Shown here: in pieces, positions 1 through 10,194 of the stretch
How the letters are laid out: the number at the start of each line of letters is the position of its first letter
Numbering within the stretch: the first letter of the stretch is position 1
DNA from: Candidatus Corynebacterium intestinavium
Lineage (GTDB): Bacteria; Actinomycetota; Actinomycetes; Mycobacteriales; Mycobacteriaceae
DNA: 51,029 bases
NCBI GenBank assembly: GCA_019120635.1
Contig: DWUR01000022.1
Coordinates: 1-51,029, forward strand
Direction: 5' to 3'
Position numbers and translations under genes: made by a program
Notes under the pieces: model-generated
Told to the model about the DNA's origin: nothing
The model's database searches: none
What the model saw: only the letters and a program-made list of their open reading frames with translations

Positions 1-744
1 GTGGCCCCGCGCGCGGAGGCGAAGCAGATCAGCGCCGAACAGACCCTGCCGGTGGATGCGCGGACCTACCGGGACGTGCTGAACATCATGGAGCTCTCCG
101 CCCGGCAGGCCTACCGGCGGCTGCGCAAGGACGGCCGGGCGGCGCGCACCATCACCGTGAAGATCCGCACCAGCGACTTCGCGCTGCACACCCGGTCGAC
201 CACGCTGCCCGCACCCACCGATGACTTCGAGCAGTTGCTGCGCGCCGCACGCGCTGTGCTGCCCCGCCCGGAGGATTCCGGCGCGGTGCGGCTGGTGGGC
301 GTGGGCTTCTCCGGACTCAGCCACGACCGGCAGGAGATGCTCTTCCCGGAGCTCAGCCACCCGGCGGGGCCGCACCAGAGCGTCACCCAGAGCGCCACGA
401 CCGTGGCCGGCCCGGGTGCGATCCCCGCGGGGGCCGAGGCTGTTGGCGAGTCGCATCCCGGGGGAGCGGCGGAGCGGAAAGAAAGCCGCTGGCAACAGAC
501 CCAGGACGTCTGGCACCCGGATTATGGCCACGGCTGGGTCCAGGGAAGTGGGGTGGGCGTGGTGACCGTGCGCTTCGAAACCCGCGAAACCGGCCCGGGG
601 CGCATCGCGACCTTCGACACCGATGACCCGCAGCTCCAGCCCGCGGACCCGCTGGACAGCCTGGCCTGGAACGTGGCCACGGAGGACGACGGCGAGCAGC
701 TAGCGCTCGGTGGGGAAGAGCCAACCGACTCCACCGGGGAGTGA
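1..744 (+). CDS. dinB: DNA polymerase IV, C-terminal part (cut by window edge)
   Basis: This is the C-terminal part of a Y-family translesion polymerase; palm, fingers and thumb lie outside the window. Residues about 8-107 match the little-finger domain that grips DNA (ISAEQT, then TVKIRTSDF, ending LVGVGFSGL). Just after it, QEMLF at residues 111-115 fits the QxxLF sliding-clamp binding motif. A low-complexity linker follows, then a conserved-looking segment at about 170-222 (WHPDYGHGW, VVTVRFETR, PADPLDSL). The frame is open from base 1 and the GTG there is not a credible start. The family is clear; the role of the C-terminal extension is inferred. Confidence 0.9.
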   Translation: MAPRAEAKQISAEQTLPVDARTYRDVLNIMELSARQAYRRLRKDGRAARTITVKIRTSDFALHTRSTTLPAPTDDFEQLLRAARAVLPRPEDSGAVRLVGVGFSGLSHDRQEMLFPELSHPAGPHQSVTQSATTVAGPGAIPAGAEAVGESHPGGAAERKESRWQQTQDVWHPDYGHGWVQGSGVGVVTVRFETRETGPGRIATFDTDDPQLQPADPLDSLAWNVATEDDGEQLALGGEEPTDSTGE

Positions 745-842
745 GATCCGCCGCACACCACTGTCCGCGGAGGCGGGCTTTGGCTGCCCGGGCGAGTAGG
801 ATCAGGGCTTTGACACCCCCGCGTCGAAGGAGAATGTTGACC

Positions 843-1358
843 GTGAAGATCTGGAAGTCCGTGGCCGTGGCAACCGCTGCCGTCGCCGGCCTCTCGCTGA
901 CCGCCTGCGGCTCGGAGGATGCGGATAACGCCGCCACCACCGAGCAGACCACCGCCAGCAGCGCACCGTCCTCGACCGCGCCGGAGGAGAAGCTGCCGAC
1001 CCCGCAGGAACTGCAGGAGGTCCTCCTCAAGGCGGTCGACCCGCGCGTTCCTGCCGAGGAGAAGGTCAACTCCGTCGTCGACGGTGACCAGGCACCGGAG
1101 ATCTTCGAGGCACTGACCCGCAGCCAGAGCGAGGCCCAGGCGAAGCTCGAGGTCGTGGACCCGGTGCTTCCGGGCGTGCTGCCGGACATGGCCGAGGCCA
1201 CCATCAAGCTGCAGGCCCCGGAGCGGGACCCGCAGGTCATCAGCGGTGTGGAGTTCGTCCACGAGGATGGCAAGTGGAAGCTGGATACCCGCTGGGCATG
1301 CACCCTCGTCGAGACGGTCCTGCCGGAGCAGGTCCCGCCGATGTGTAAGGAACTCTAA
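843..1358 (+). CDS. small lipoprotein, possibly Mtb12-like
   Basis: Predicted exported lipoprotein of 171 residues. A short basic start (VKIWK) precedes a hydrophobic stretch and the lipobox LTAC with the modified cysteine at residue 22, then a Ser/Thr/Ala/Glu-rich linker and a C-terminal domain of about 110 residues ending in CKEL. The order 'LPTPQELQEVL ... DP ... EKV ... GVEFVHEDGKWKLD' resembles the Mtb12-type low-molecular-weight antigen domain of Mycobacteriales; that match is from memory and tentative. I chose GTG 843 because GAAGGAG at 826-832 sits 10 bases upstream; the ATG at 834 is too close to that site. Function unknown. Confidence 0.8.
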   Translation: MKIWKSVAVATAAVAGLSLTACGSEDADNAATTEQTTASSAPSSTAPEEKLPTPQELQEVLLKAVDPRVPAEEKVNSVVDGDQAPEIFEALTRSQSEAQAKLEVVDPVLPGVLPDMAEATIKLQAPERDPQVISGVEFVHEDGKWKLDTRWACTLVETVLPEQVPPMCKEL

Positions 1359-1380
1359 AGGGGACTCAAAGCCCCCGGGG

Positions 1381-1400
1381 CTTGCGCCCTAGGGCGCAAG
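1381..1400. terminator. perfect 20-base palindrome between convergent genes
   Basis: CTTGCGCCCTAGGGCGCAAG is its own reverse complement and lies between the stops of two convergent lipoprotein genes. As RNA it can form a 9-bp stem or nearly so from either strand. No long U run follows, so a bidirectional terminator is the likely but not the only reading. Confidence 0.5.
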
Positions 1401-1404
1401 CAGC

Positions 1405-2319
1405 CTACTTCCATTCGCTGCGCGACGTGATGGTCTGCAACACGCGCAGTGGGGCGTCGTCCTTGCCGTAGGTGACGGTCGTTTCCACGCTGACCTTGCC
1501 CTCAGCGGGCAGTGGGCGAGACAGATCAACGGTGATCCGCCCCTCGGAGGTCGAATCCGCCTCCAGCACCTTCAGATCCGTATCCGCCAGGCTCGCGACC
1601 GCCGGTCGGCGCTTGGCCGCGACGTCGAGGATGACCTTGTCTCCGTCCCGCTCCACGAGCGTGTACGTCAGCTCCTGGCGCAGCGAGACCCCCTCGTCCA
1701 CGCGCCCGCTGACCGTCCACTTCGCGCCCGGGCCCACTTCCTCCTCAGGGAAGACGATCGGCAGGTCAGTCATCTGCGTCAGCGCCTGCTCCACGCTGGC
1801 CCGAGCCCCGTCCGTGGCGCCCTCGGGAGCACCGAAGGAGCGGGTCTTCACCCGGCCGCTGGGCTCCATCGTCTGGTGCATTTCGAAACCCTCGGCGGAA
1901 GCCATGTCCTCGTTCAGCTCCGCGTTCGTCCCATCCGGGCGCCCCACCACGACGGTCGTGGCGATCTCCTCGCCCTTGGCGCTCGCCGCGGCGTTCAGCG
2001 GCAGATCCATCGTGACATCGCCGTAGGGGACGTCTTCGCCCTCACCGTGGGCGGTTTTCTGCTCCAACCCCTGGGTCGCCGAATAGGTCAGCTCCTGGGA
2101 GGCCTCCTCCTCGCCGATGCGGTAGGCGAGGGTCGCGCGGGGGCTGTTGCCGGGCTCAAGCAGCTGCACGCGCACGCCCTCGACCGGCGCCTCGACGGCC
2201 TCTGGGCTCGACGAATCAGCAGAGCACGCGGCCGTGCCGAGGAGTCCGAGGGAGCACATCAGCGCGACGATCGCGCGCCGGCTGGTGCGGTGGGAACGGG
2301 TGCGTGAGGGAGTAAACAC
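1405..2319 (-). CDS. lipoprotein of unknown function
   Basis: About 304 residues. The N-terminus is Arg-rich (SRTRSHRTSRR), followed by a hydrophobic stretch and a lipobox ending in cysteine near residue 32, so it is an exported lipoprotein. The mature part has alternating short beta-like segments (LTYSATQG, VTMDLPLN, GRVKTRSFG) suggesting an all-beta substrate-binding or cell-wall domain. It may belong to the DUF6263 group, but I cannot verify this. GTG 2319 is preferred because a TANNNT hexamer (complement of 2327-2332) lies exactly 7 bases upstream, giving a leaderless start; the alternative is ATG at 2325. It faces lspA, which encodes the peptidase that would cleave its signal. Confidence 0.75.
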   Translation of the reverse strand: MFTPSRTRSHRTSRRAIVALMCSLGLLGTAACSADSSSPEAVEAPVEGVRVQLLEPGNSPRATLAYRIGEEEASQELTYSATQGLEQKTAHGEGEDVPYGDVTMDLPLNAAASAKGEEIATTVVVGRPDGTNAELNEDMASAEGFEMHQTMEPSGRVKTRSFGAPEGATDGARASVEQALTQMTDLPIVFPEEEVGPGAKWTVSGRVDEGVSLRQELTYTLVERDGDKVILDVAAKRRPAVASLADTDLKVLEADSTSEGRITVDLSRPLPAEGKVSVETTVTYGKDDAPLRVLQTITSRSEWK

Positions 2320-2326
2320 GGTCATA

Positions 2327-2332
2327 ACCGTA
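2327..2332 (-). promoter_or_regulatory. -10 box of lipoprotein gene (leaderless)
   Basis: TACGGT on the minus strand, 7 bases before GTG 2319. Transcription would start at the initiation codon itself. No convincing -35 box is seen. Confidence 0.5.
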
Positions 2333-2350
2333 GCAGTTTGCAGCTCAAGC

Positions 2351-2356
2351 TAGACT
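2351..2356 (+). promoter_or_regulatory. -10 box of lspA (leaderless)
   Basis: TAGACT, 7 bases before GTG 2364. No separate ribosome binding site fits, so a leaderless transcript is predicted. Confidence 0.6.
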
Positions 2357-2363
2357 TGCTGGA

Positions 2364-2867
2364 GTGAAGCAGCAGAGTAACCGAGGAACCGTGACCGCCG
2401 TGGCCCTGGCGACCCTGGTGGTCGTGGTGATCATCGACCAGCTGAGCAAGTGGCTGGCCGTGGCCACCCTTCCGCCGCGCGAAGCCGTGCCGGTGCTGGG
2501 GGATTGGTTCCGTTTCTTGTTGGTCCGCAACCCGGGGGCGGCATTTTCGATGGGCACGGACGCCACCATCGTGCTGGCATTCGTCCAGCTCATCGCCGTG
2601 GGTGTGGCGGTATTCCTCGCCTTCCGAGCCCGCACCGGGCTCAGCGCCCTGACCATCGGGCTGATCGGGGGAGGGGCGGCCGGCAACCTGATCGACCGCA
2701 TTTTCCGGGAGCCGGGCGGCATGCACGGCCACGTCGTGGACTTCTTCAGCTTCTGGAACTTCGCAATCTTCAACGTGGCGGATATCGCCATCACCGTCGG
2801 GGTAGTCCTCTACCTCGCCATCGTTTTCATCGTCGAGCCCCGAGCAGAAAGGAAGGCGCAGGAATGA
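2364..2867 (+). CDS. lspA: lipoprotein signal peptidase (signal peptidase II)
   Basis: Membrane aspartyl protease that removes the signal peptide from diacylglyceryl-modified prolipoproteins at the outer face of the cytoplasmic membrane. It has 167 residues, normal for the family, with four membrane segments. Conserved blocks are visible: [25 protein letters not shown] and [11 protein letters not shown]; the aspartates of the last two are the catalytic pair. The GTG start is supported by a -10 box 7 bases upstream. The stop overlaps the start of rluD as ATGA, implying coupled translation. The order lspA-rluD is common in bacteria. Confidence 0.96.
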   Translation: MKQQSNRGTVTAVALATLVVVVIIDQLSKWLAVATLPPREAVPVLGDWFRFLLVRNPGAAFSMGTDATIVLAFVQLIAVGVAVFLAFRARTGLSALTIGLIGGGAAGNLIDRIFREPGGMHGHVVDFFSFWNFAIFNVADIAITVGVVLYLAIVFIVEPRAERKAQE

Positions 2868-3808
2868 CCGAACGTGAGCAGCGGATGATGCCCGTGCCGG
2901 ACGGCCTGGCGGGGATGCGTGTCGACGCAGGCCTGTCCAAGCTGCTGGGCTTGTCCCGGACGGTGGTGGCCGACCTCGCGGCCGCGGGGGACATAACCTC
3001 CGAGGGCAAGGCGCTGGGCAAGTCCGACCGGCTTGTTGCCGGCCAGTGGCTGGACGTCACCCTTCCCGCCCCGGAACGCGACCTGGCTGCCGAGCCACCT
3101 CAGCTCGTCGAGGGCATGGACATTCTCTATTCCGACGACGACGTCATCGCCGTGAATAAGCCCGTCGGTGTCGCTGCACACCCAACCTTGGGTTGGGAGG
3201 GCCCCACCGTGACTGCGGGCCTGGCGGCCGCCGGTTTCCGTATCTCTACCTCCGGGCCCCCGGAGCGCAAGGGCATCGTCCAGCGGCTCGACGTTGGCAC
3301 CTCCGGGGTGATGATCGTCGCCGCGAGCGAGCGGGCATATACCCACTTGAAGCGCGCCTTCCGCAACCGCGAGGTGGAGAAGATCTACCACGCGCTGGTG
3401 CAGGGCCACCCCGATCCAACCTTCGGGACCATCGATGCCCCGATCGGGCGCCACCCCTCGGCGGGTTGGCGCTTCGCCGTGCGCGACGACGGCAAGCACG
3501 CGGTGACGCACTACGACACCCTGGAGGCCCACCGCCAGGCCAGCCTGCTGCGGGTGAACCTGGAGACCGGCCGGACCCACCAGATCCGCGTGCACTTCTC
3601 CTCCCTGCACCACCCGCTGTGCGGCGACCCCATGTATGGCTCCGACCCGGAGCTTGCCGAGAAGCTGGGGCTGATCCGCCAGTGGCTGCACGCAGTCTCC
3701 CTACGCTTCGAACACCCCACGGGCCGAATGATGCAGATCGATAGCCCGTACCCAGCGGACCTCCAGCAGGCCCTGGATAGGCTGCGGGAGGCCAACGATG
3801 GCATCTAG
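2864..3808 (+). CDS. rluD: RluA-family 23S rRNA pseudouridine synthase
   Basis: Converts uridines in 23S rRNA to pseudouridine. It has 314 residues: an N-terminal S4 RNA-binding domain at about 15-70 ([11 protein letters not shown], then GQWLDVTLP), followed by the catalytic domain. The key motif is QRLDVGTSG, whose aspartate is the nucleophile; most family members have HRLD, so the leading Gln is a small departure. [11 protein letters not shown] and [10 protein letters not shown] are also diagnostic. It begins at the ATG overlapping the lspA stop and ends overlapping the next gene by 11 bases, so it sits in the middle of a coupled operon. RluD is the best family-level name; the exact target uridines cannot be read. 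Confidence 0.92.
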   Translation: MTEREQRMMPVPDGLAGMRVDAGLSKLLGLSRTVVADLAAAGDITSEGKALGKSDRLVAGQWLDVTLPAPERDLAAEPPQLVEGMDILYSDDDVIAVNKPVGVAAHPTLGWEGPTVTAGLAAAGFRISTSGPPERKGIVQRLDVGTSGVMIVAASERAYTHLKRAFRNREVEKIYHALVQGHPDPTFGTIDAPIGRHPSAGWRFAVRDDGKHAVTHYDTLEAHRQASLLRVNLETGRTHQIRVHFSSLHHPLCGDPMYGSDPELAEKLGLIRQWLHAVSLRFEHPTGRMMQIDSPYPADLQQALDRLREANDGI

Positions 3809-4421
3809 GTCTCCGCAGGTGGTCAAGCCCAACCGCGCCCGCCAGCGGGAGCTGGACTGGGAGGATACCCGCCGACCCGCGTGGGTGGCGTGGCTCGGCG
3901 GGATCTGCGCCGTTGCCCTGCTCGTGGGGATCATGGTCATGGCCCAGTCGGACCGCACCAGCAAGCCGATGCACATCAACGGCGACCAGCTGGGGCCGTT
4001 CTACATGTCAGACCAGGCGTACGAGGAGCACTCCCGCCAGCTCCTTGACGAAGCCGAGGGGAACGAGCCGCGCTGGGCGCTGGTCTCGCCCACCACGGCG
4101 ATGGTTCCAAAGGACTTCGCTGAGGTCTTCGACATCCCGCACTCGGACCGGGTGCGTGTGTCCACGCTGCTGATCGGCCCCGTGGTGCAGCGCCCGATCC
4201 CGGAACCGGCCGCCGGGCTGCGTCGCGAGGACGTCTTCACCATCGCCACCGAAGGACTGGAGGGGGAGGACGTCGCGATCAACGGCGCCCTCGTCTACGC
4301 CGCCCCCGCCGAGCTCAAGGCGATCGCGGAGGACCCCAAAGTCATGGCCGTTGAACCGGCCCCGGTGGACGCAGCCTATGGCCGTATGGGTATCCGCGCC
4401 GTGACGCACGAGGAGGAATAG
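3798..4421 (+). CDS. single-pass membrane protein, unknown function
   Basis: 207 residues. A basic cytoplasmic start (about 1-30), one transmembrane segment at about 31-51 ([19 protein letters not shown]) and an extracytoplasmic domain of about 155 residues. I recognise no motif. It starts inside the 3' end of rluD and ends 3 bases before rarD, so it belongs to the lspA operon. The external domain contains no cysteine pair or catalytic signature that I can see. Likely a lineage-specific envelope protein. Confidence 0.75.
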   Translation: MASRSPQVVKPNRARQRELDWEDTRRPAWVAWLGGICAVALLVGIMVMAQSDRTSKPMHINGDQLGPFYMSDQAYEEHSRQLLDEAEGNEPRWALVSPTTAMVPKDFAEVFDIPHSDRVRVSTLLIGPVVQRPIPEPAAGLRREDVFTIATEGLEGEDVAINGALVYAAPAELKAIAEDPKVMAVEPAPVDAAYGRMGIRAVTHEEE

Positions 4422-4424
4422 CCC

Positions 4425-5327
4425 ATGCTGTGGGGATTTGCCGCATACATCATGTGGGGATTCTTCCCCGCGTTCTTCCCGCTGCTGGAACCGGCCGCTC
4501 CGGTGGAGATCCTGGCGCACCGCTTCATCTGGACCCTGGTCTTCGTGCTGCTGCTCTTGCTGGCGCTGCGCCGCATCAAGCTGCTGCGCGAGATCACGCC
4601 CCGGGAGTGGATCCGGGTCGCGGTGGCTTCGCTGCTGATCTCCGTGAACTGGGGACTCTATATCTACGCGGTCAACAGCGGGCACGTCGCGGACGCTGCC
4701 CTGGGCTACTTCATCAACCCGCTGGTCTCCGTCGTGCTCGGGGTGCTGCTACTGCGCGAAAGCCTACGCCCGATGCAGAAGCTCTCGGTAGCCATTGCCG
4801 CGGTGGCGGTCGTGATCCTCACCATCGCGCTGGGCCAGCCGCCGATCATTTCCCTGGGCTTGGCCCTGAGCTTCGGTTTCTACGGGCTGGCGAAGAAGCG
4901 CATGCGGCTGGAGCCCCTGCAGTCCCTGGCCGCCGAGACGATGGTGCTCGCCCCCATCGCCGTGATCTACCTGCTGTGGCTGGGGCCGGAGTCGACTTTC
5001 ACCACCGAGGGGGGCGGGCACACGGCTCTGCTGATGGTCGCGGGCGTGGTCACCGCCCTGCCGCTGCTGGCCTTCGCCCGCGCCGCCCAGGAGATGTCCT
5101 TGACCTCGCTGGGCATGATCCAGTACCTCACCCCGGTCATGCAGATGCTCTGGGCGGTGTTCGTCACCAAGGAGCACATCGAGCCGATGCGCTGGGTGGG
5201 TTTCTCCATCATCTGGGTGGCCGTGGTGATCTTCATCATCGACATGGTCATCCAGACCCGCGCTACCCGACGCAACGCCTCCCTCGAGAAGATCGGCAAG
5301 GCCACCCCCGCTGCGGAGGAGGGCTAA
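4425..5327 (+). CDS. rarD: EamA-family transporter RarD
   Basis: Predicted 10-helix drug/metabolite transporter of 300 residues, the usual RarD length. The N-terminal MLWGFAAYIMWGFFP, the HRFIWT block, NWGLYIYAVNSGH and the second-half LTPVMQMLWAVFV block are typical of RarD. Substrate is unknown in the family. It is the last gene of the lspA-rluD run. Its stop overlaps the stop of the convergent deaminase/aldolase by 4 bases, so there is no room for an ordinary terminator between them. Confidence 0.9.
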   Translation: MLWGFAAYIMWGFFPAFFPLLEPAAPVEILAHRFIWTLVFVLLLLLALRRIKLLREITPREWIRVAVASLLISVNWGLYIYAVNSGHVADAALGYFINPLVSVVLGVLLLRESLRPMQKLSVAIAAVAVVILTIALGQPPIISLGLALSFGFYGLAKKRMRLEPLQSLAAETMVLAPIAVIYLLWLGPESTFTTEGGGHTALLMVAGVVTALPLLAFARAAQEMSLTSLGMIQYLTPVMQMLWAVFVTKEHIEPMRWVGFSIIWVAVVIFIIDMVIQTRATRRNASLEKIGKATPAAEEG

Positions 5328-6517
5328 ACGAAGGCCTGGCCCTCGCCCCGGTAGGTCGGCCACCGGTCCACGATTTCTTCTCCGGACACGACGATCACCT
5401 CGTCGAACCACTCCGCCTGTTCGCCGGCCTTTGCGTGGCGGAACCACACGTGATCGCCCAGCTGCAGGCTCTTGGCCGCAGGCCCCTTCAGCGGGGTCTG
5501 CACCTCGCCCGGGCCCTCCAGCGGGGCCATGCGCAGCCCCGCGGGGTAGTCCACCGTCGGCAGCCGGTCCGCCCCCGGTGGCCCAGAGGCCACCCGGCCA
5601 CCACCGGCCACCGTCACCACATCCGGGGCGGGGCGGCGCACCACCGGCACCACGAACCACTGCGCGGGCTCCGGCTGGAAGCTCTTATAGCGGTCGAACA
5701 GACCCGGGGCCAGCACACCCGAGCCCGCACCGATCTCTGTGATGACAGTTTCCGCCGAGGTGGTCTCGATCGACCCGGTGCCCCCGCCGTTGACGAACTC
5801 CAGCGGCGGCTGCCCCGCGCTCGCCAACAGCTGCTCCACCGCCCGCACGATCTTCCCGCGCCGGGTGGCCAGCTCGCGGGTGGAGATGCCCTTCATCACC
5901 GAGACCGCCGGGGAGCTATCCGTGGTTCCAGCGATCTGCCCCTCGTAAGCCATGAGCCCCACCAGGCGGAAACCCGGCCGGGCAACAATGACCTCCGCCA
6001 GGCGACGGACCTGCTCCACGGAGTGGACCGGGGAGCGCAACGCCCCCAGGTGCACCGGACCCATGGCCAGGCTGGCGTCCACGTCGATGCACACCCGAAT
6101 CTCCCCGCGCTCGGCGCCGGAAGATTCCTGCTCAGCCACCGCGTCGTCGATGAAATCCAGGTGGGCGGGGGAGTCCACCATCACGGTGATGGATTCCCGG
6201 AGTGTCGGGGACGCGGCGAGGGTGCGCAGTGCCTCGCGGTGGGTGGTGGGGTAGGCCACCAGGACGTCGTCGCTGACCCCGGTCTCGACCAACCAGATCG
6301 CCTCGGAAAGGTGGAAACCCAACACCCCGGCGTAGCCCGGCAGCTCCAGCACGCGGCGCAGCATCTCGCGGATACGCACCGACTTGCTGGCTAGCCGGAT
6401 CGGGGTGCCGTTCGCGCGCCGAACCATATCGCGGGCGTTGGCGAGCGCGGCGTCGAGATCCATGACGGCGAATGGGGCGTCCAAATGGGTAACGGCAGAC
6501 CTGGTCAAATACTTCAC
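5324..6517 (-). CDS. amino acid deaminase/aldolase (alanine racemase N-domain, D-serine dehydratase-like)
   Basis: PLP enzyme of fold type III, 397 residues. The barrel domain spans about 12-260; the lysine of LASKSVR near residue 45 should form the Schiff base. A C-terminal D-serine dehydratase-like domain follows, with GDHVWFRHAKAGE carrying a histidine at the usual metal site. The family includes D-threonine aldolases and D-serine deaminases; the actual substrate cannot be read from sequence. The GTG start has a TANNNT box 8 bases upstream and is divergent from dnaE1. Expected in the cytoplasm. Confidence 0.85.
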   Translation of the reverse strand: MKYLTRSAVTHLDAPFAVMDLDAALANARDMVRRANGTPIRLASKSVRIREMLRRVLELPGYAGVLGFHLSEAIWLVETGVSDDVLVAYPTTHREALRTLAASPTLRESITVMVDSPAHLDFIDDAVAEQESSGAERGEIRVCIDVDASLAMGPVHLGALRSPVHSVEQVRRLAEVIVARPGFRLVGLMAYEGQIAGTTDSSPAVSVMKGISTRELATRRGKIVRAVEQLLASAGQPPLEFVNGGGTGSIETTSAETVITEIGAGSGVLAPGLFDRYKSFQPEPAQWFVVPVVRRPAPDVVTVAGGGRVASGPPGADRLPTVDYPAGLRMAPLEGPGEVQTPLKGPAAKSLQLGDHVWFRHAKAGEQAEWFDEVIVVSGEEIVDRWPTYRGEGQAFV

Positions 6518-6525
6518 GGAGCAAA

Positions 6526-6531
6526 AGCTTA
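6526..6531 (-). promoter_or_regulatory. -10 box of deaminase/aldolase gene (leaderless)
   Basis: TAAGCT on the minus strand, 8 bases before GTG 6517. It is divergent from the dnaE1 promoter about 31 bases away. Confidence 0.55.
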
Positions 6532-6562
6532 GTGCCCGAGTTTCGCAGTGTCCGGAAAACGA

Positions 6563-6568
6563 TAGGAT
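6563..6568 (+). promoter_or_regulatory. -10 box of dnaE1 (leaderless)
   Basis: TAGGAT, 8 bases before ATG 6577. There is no purine-rich ribosome binding site at a workable distance. Confidence 0.6.
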
Positions 6569-6576
6569 AGCCAGTT

Positions 6577-9500
6577 ATGAGCCGCTCGTCTTTCGTCCAC
6601 CTGCATAATCACACGGAATACTCCATGCTCGACGGCATGGCGAAGGTAGACATGCTCGCCGAGGAGGTTGCTCGTCAGGGAATGCCCGCGGTGGGTATGA
6701 CCGACCACGGCAACATGTTCGGCGCGGATGCCTTTTACCGCACCATGACGGCGGCCGGGATCAAGCCGATCATCGGCATCGAGGCCTACATGGCCCCCGA
6801 CTCCCGCTTCAACATGAACCGCGTGCGCTGGGGTAACCCGGAGCAGAAGAAGGACGACGTCTCTGCCTCCGGCGCGTACCTGCACCAGACCATGCTTGCC
6901 GAGAACGCCACCGGCCTGCGCAACCTCTTCTACCTCTCCTCGATGGCCTCCTACGAGGGTCAGCTGGGCAAGTGGCCGCGCATGGACGCGGAGCTCATCG
7001 CCGAGCACGCCGAGGGCGTCATCGCGACCACCGGCTGCCCCTCCGGCGACGTGCAGACCCGCCTGCGCCTCGGCCAGTTCAACGAGGCCCTCGAGGCAGC
7101 GGCCATGTGGCAGGACATCTACGGCAAGGACAACTTCTTCCTCGAGCTCATGGACCACGGGCTGGAGATCGAGAAGCGCGTCCGCGACGAGCTGCTGGAG
7201 ATCGGCCGCAAGCTCGACCTGCCGCCGCTGGTGACCAACGACTGCCACTACGTGTTGGAGAATCAGGCCGCCGCCCACGAGGTCATGCTATGCGTGCAGA
7301 CCGGCTCCACCATGGACGAGCCCACCATCGACGAGGGCGGTAAGCGCTTCGCCTTCAGTGGTTCCTCCTACTACATCCGCACCGCGGAGGACATCCGTAA
7401 CCAGTGGGACCACGTCGTCCCGGATGGCTGCGATAACACCCTGTGGATCGCCGAGCGCGTCCAGGACTACGGCGAGATCTGGGAAGAGCACCCTTACGAC
7501 CGCATGCCGGTCGCCGAGGTTCCAGAAGGACACACTCCGACGTCCTGGCTGACCCACGAGGTCATGCGTGGCCTGGAGGAGCGATTCAACGGCGGCCCGG
7601 TGCCACAGGAGTACATTGACCGCGCTGAATACGAGATCAGCGTCATCGACATGAAGGGCTACCCCTCCTACTTCCTCATCGTCGCCGAGCTGATCAAGTA
7701 CGCCCGCTCCGTGGGCATCCGCGTCGGCCCCGGTCGTGGTTCCGCCGCCGGCGCCCTGGTGGCCTACGCGTTGACGATCACCAACATCGACCCCATCGAG
7801 CACGGCCTGCTCTTCGAGCGTTTCCTCAACCCGGAGCGCCCGTCCGCACCCGATATCGATATCGACTTCGACGACCGCCGCCGCGGTGAGATGATTCGCT
7901 ACGCCTCCGACCGCTGGGGTGAGGACAAGATCGCCCAGGTCATCACCTTCGGCACGGTGAAGACCAAGCAGGCGATTAAGGACTCCGCCCGCGCCTGGTA
8001 CGGCCAGGCCGGTTTTCAGATGGCCGACCGGATCACCAAGGCCCTGCCGCCAGCGATCATGGCCAAGGACATCGAGCTCAAGGGCATCAAGGACCCGGAG
8101 CACCCGCGCTACGCGGAGGCCGCCGAGGTCCGCCAGCTCATCGACACCGACCCGCAGGTCAACAAGATCTACGAGGACGCCCTCGGCCTGGAGGGAGTGG
8201 TGCGCCAAGCGGGCGTGCACGCCTGTGCCGTGATTATGTCCAGCGTGCCGCTGCTGGACTGCATCCCGATGTGGAAGCGCAAGCAAGATGGCGCGCTGAT
8301 CACCGGCTGGCCGTACCCGGCCTGTGAGGCCATCGGCCTGCTGAAGATGGATTTCCTGGGGCTGCGCAACCTCACCGTCATCGGTGATGCGATCGACAAC
8401 ATCAAGAAGAACCGGGGCGAGGACTTCGACCTCGAAGGCCTGGCCACTGAGGACAAGTCCACCTATGAGCTGCTCGCCCGCGGCGACACCCTAGGCGTGT
8501 TCCAGCTGGACTCCGGCGGCATGCAGGAGCTGCTGAAGCGCATGCAGCCCACCGGCTTCAACGACATCGTCGCCGCACTCGCGCTCTACCGACCGGGCCC
8601 GATGGGCGTGAAGGCGCACTGGGAGTACGCGGACCGCAAGAACGGGCGCAAGCCGATCACCCCGATCCACCCGGAGCTGGAGGAACCACTCCAAGAGATC
8701 CTGGAGGAGACCTACGGCCTCATCGTGTACCAGGAGCAGATCATGAGGATCTCGCAGAAGGTCGCGAACTACACCGCTGGCCAGGCAGATGGTTTCCGCA
8801 AGGCCATGGGTAAGAAGAAGCGTGAGGTCCTGGACCAGGAGTACGAGACCTTCTCCGGCGGCATGATCGACAATGGCTACTCCAAGGACGCCATCGACAC
8901 GCTGTGGAACACGATCCTGCCGTTCGCGGACTACGCGTTCAATAAGTCCCACGCCGCGGGCTACGGGCTGGTCTCCTTCTGGACGGCCTACCTCAAGGCC
9001 AACTACACCGCCGAGTACATGGCCGCTCTGCTGACCTCGGTGTCTAACCAGAAGGACAAGTCCGCGATCTACCTCGCCGACTGCCGCCACCTGGGCATCA
9101 AGGTGCTCTCCCCGGACGTCAACGAGTCCGCCTTCACCTTCCAGTCCGTTGGCGAGGACATCCGCTTCGGCCTGGGCGCGGTCCGCAACGTCGGCGAGGA
9201 CGTCGTCGAGTCCATCATCGCCAGCCGCGAGGAGAAGGGCGACTTCAAGGACTTCTCCGACTACCTGGACAAGATCGACGCCGTCGCCGCCTCCAAGCGC
9301 GTCACCGAATCCCTGATTAAGGCGGGCGCCTTCGACTCCCTCGGGCACCCGCGCAAGGGCCTCGTCCTCGTCCACGAGGACGCCGTCGACGCCGTCGTCG
9401 CGACGAAGAAGGCCGCCGCCAAGGGGCAGTTCGACCTCTTCGCCGGCCTGGGTGCCGAGGAGGCCGGGGACGTCTTCAAGGTCGAGGTCCCGGACCAGGA

Positions 9501-10143
9501 GTGGGAGCGCAAGCACGAGCTCGCCCTGGAGCGCGACATGCTGGGCCTGTACGTGTCCGGCCACCCCTTGGACGGCTTCGAGGACGCCCTGGACGCCCAG
9601 ATCGACACCCCGCTGCCCACCGTGCTTTCCGGCGAGCTGCCGAATAACAAGGACGTCAAGATCGGCGGCATCATCTCCAGCGTCGAACGGCGCGTGGACC
9701 GCAACGGTGCGCCCTGGGTCATCGCCACCCTGGAAGACCAGCACGGCGCGCAGGTGGAACTGCTCGTCTTCGCGAAGACTTACCAGATGGTCGCCCCGCA
9801 GATCGTGGAGGACAACATCGTGCTCGCGAAGGCGAAGATCCGCTACCGCGACGACCGCATGAGCATCTTCTGCGAGGATCTGAAGTCCGCCGAGCTCTCC
9901 ATCGGTGCTGGCACCGGCGTTCCGCTGCGGCTGAACATTCGCGTCGACCAGGCCACCCCGGAGAATATGCAGCGACTCAAGCAGGTGCTGAGCAACAACA
10001 AGGGCGACTCGGACGTCTACCTCACCCTCATCGACGGCGAGCAGGAGGTGCAGTTCCTCCTCGGCCCAGAGATGCGGGTGACCAAGTCCCCGGCGCTGAT
10101 GGGCGACCTGAAGGCCAGCACCTGGGAGGGCATCTTCGCCTAA
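6577..10143 (+). CDS. dnaE1: DNA polymerase III alpha subunit, replicative
   Basis: Main chromosomal replicase, 1188 residues, full length. The N-terminal PHP domain keeps its metal ligands (H8, H10, H12 and D43/H44), which in mycobacterial DnaE1 form the proofreading exonuclease. The polymerase core shows [12 protein letters not shown] and PDIDIDFDD with catalytic aspartates D426 and D428. Next come [20 protein letters not shown], a helix-hairpin-helix region, and an OB-fold near residues 1025-1095 ([14 protein letters not shown]). It does not have the organisation of the damage-inducible DnaE2. Expressed from its own leaderless promoter. Confidence 0.97.
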   Translation: MSRSSFVHLHNHTEYSMLDGMAKVDMLAEEVARQGMPAVGMTDHGNMFGADAFYRTMTAAGIKPIIGIEAYMAPDSRFNMNRVRWGNPEQKKDDVSASGAYLHQTMLAENATGLRNLFYLSSMASYEGQLGKWPRMDAELIAEHAEGVIATTGCPSGDVQTRLRLGQFNEALEAAAMWQDIYGKDNFFLELMDHGLEIEKRVRDELLEIGRKLDLPPLVTNDCHYVLENQAAAHEVMLCVQTGSTMDEPTIDEGGKRFAFSGSSYYIRTAEDIRNQWDHVVPDGCDNTLWIAERVQDYGEIWEEHPYDRMPVAEVPEGHTPTSWLTHEVMRGLEERFNGGPVPQEYIDRAEYEISVIDMKGYPSYFLIVAELIKYARSVGIRVGPGRGSAAGALVAYALTITNIDPIEHGLLFERFLNPERPSAPDIDIDFDDRRRGEMIRYASDRWGEDKIAQVITFGTVKTKQAIKDSARAWYGQAGFQMADRITKALPPAIMAKDIELKGIKDPEHPRYAEAAEVRQLIDTDPQVNKIYEDALGLEGVVRQAGVHACAVIMSSVPLLDCIPMWKRKQDGALITGWPYPACEAIGLLKMDFLGLRNLTVIGDAIDNIKKNRGEDFDLEGLATEDKSTYELLARGDTLGVFQLDSGGMQELLKRMQPTGFNDIVAALALYRPGPMGVKAHWEYADRKNGRKPITPIHPELEEPLQEILEETYGLIVYQEQIMRISQKVANYTAGQADGFRKAMGKKKREVLDQEYETFSGGMIDNGYSKDAIDTLWNTILPFADYAFNKSHAAGYGLVSFWTAYLKANYTAEYMAALLTSVSNQKDKSAIYLADCRHLGIKVLSPDVNESAFTFQSVGEDIRFGLGAVRNVGEDVVESIIASREEKGDFKDFSDYLDKIDAVAASKRVTESLIKAGAFDSLGHPRKGLVLVHEDAVDAVVATKKAAAKGQFDLFAGLGAEEAGDVFKVEVPDQEWERKHELALERDMLGLYVSGHPLDGFEDALDAQIDTPLPTVLSGELPNNKDVKIGGIISSVERRVDRNGAPWVIATLEDQHGAQVELLVFAKTYQMVAPQIVEDNIVLAKAKIRYRDDRMSIFCEDLKSAELSIGAGTGVPLRLNIRVDQATPENMQRLKQVLSNNKGDSDVYLTLIDGEQEVQFLLGPEMRVTKSPALMGDLKASTWEGIFA

Positions 10144-10194
10144 AACCCAGGTAGCCCCGGCCCAGAAACACCACGAGCAGGAAAACAACACCCA

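Noticed and set aside
4430..6394. Open frame of about 650 codons overlapping rarD and the deaminase gene
   Set aside because: His/Arg/Gly/Pro-rich translation typical of an off-frame in high-G+C DNA; both real genes beneath it have clear family motifs.
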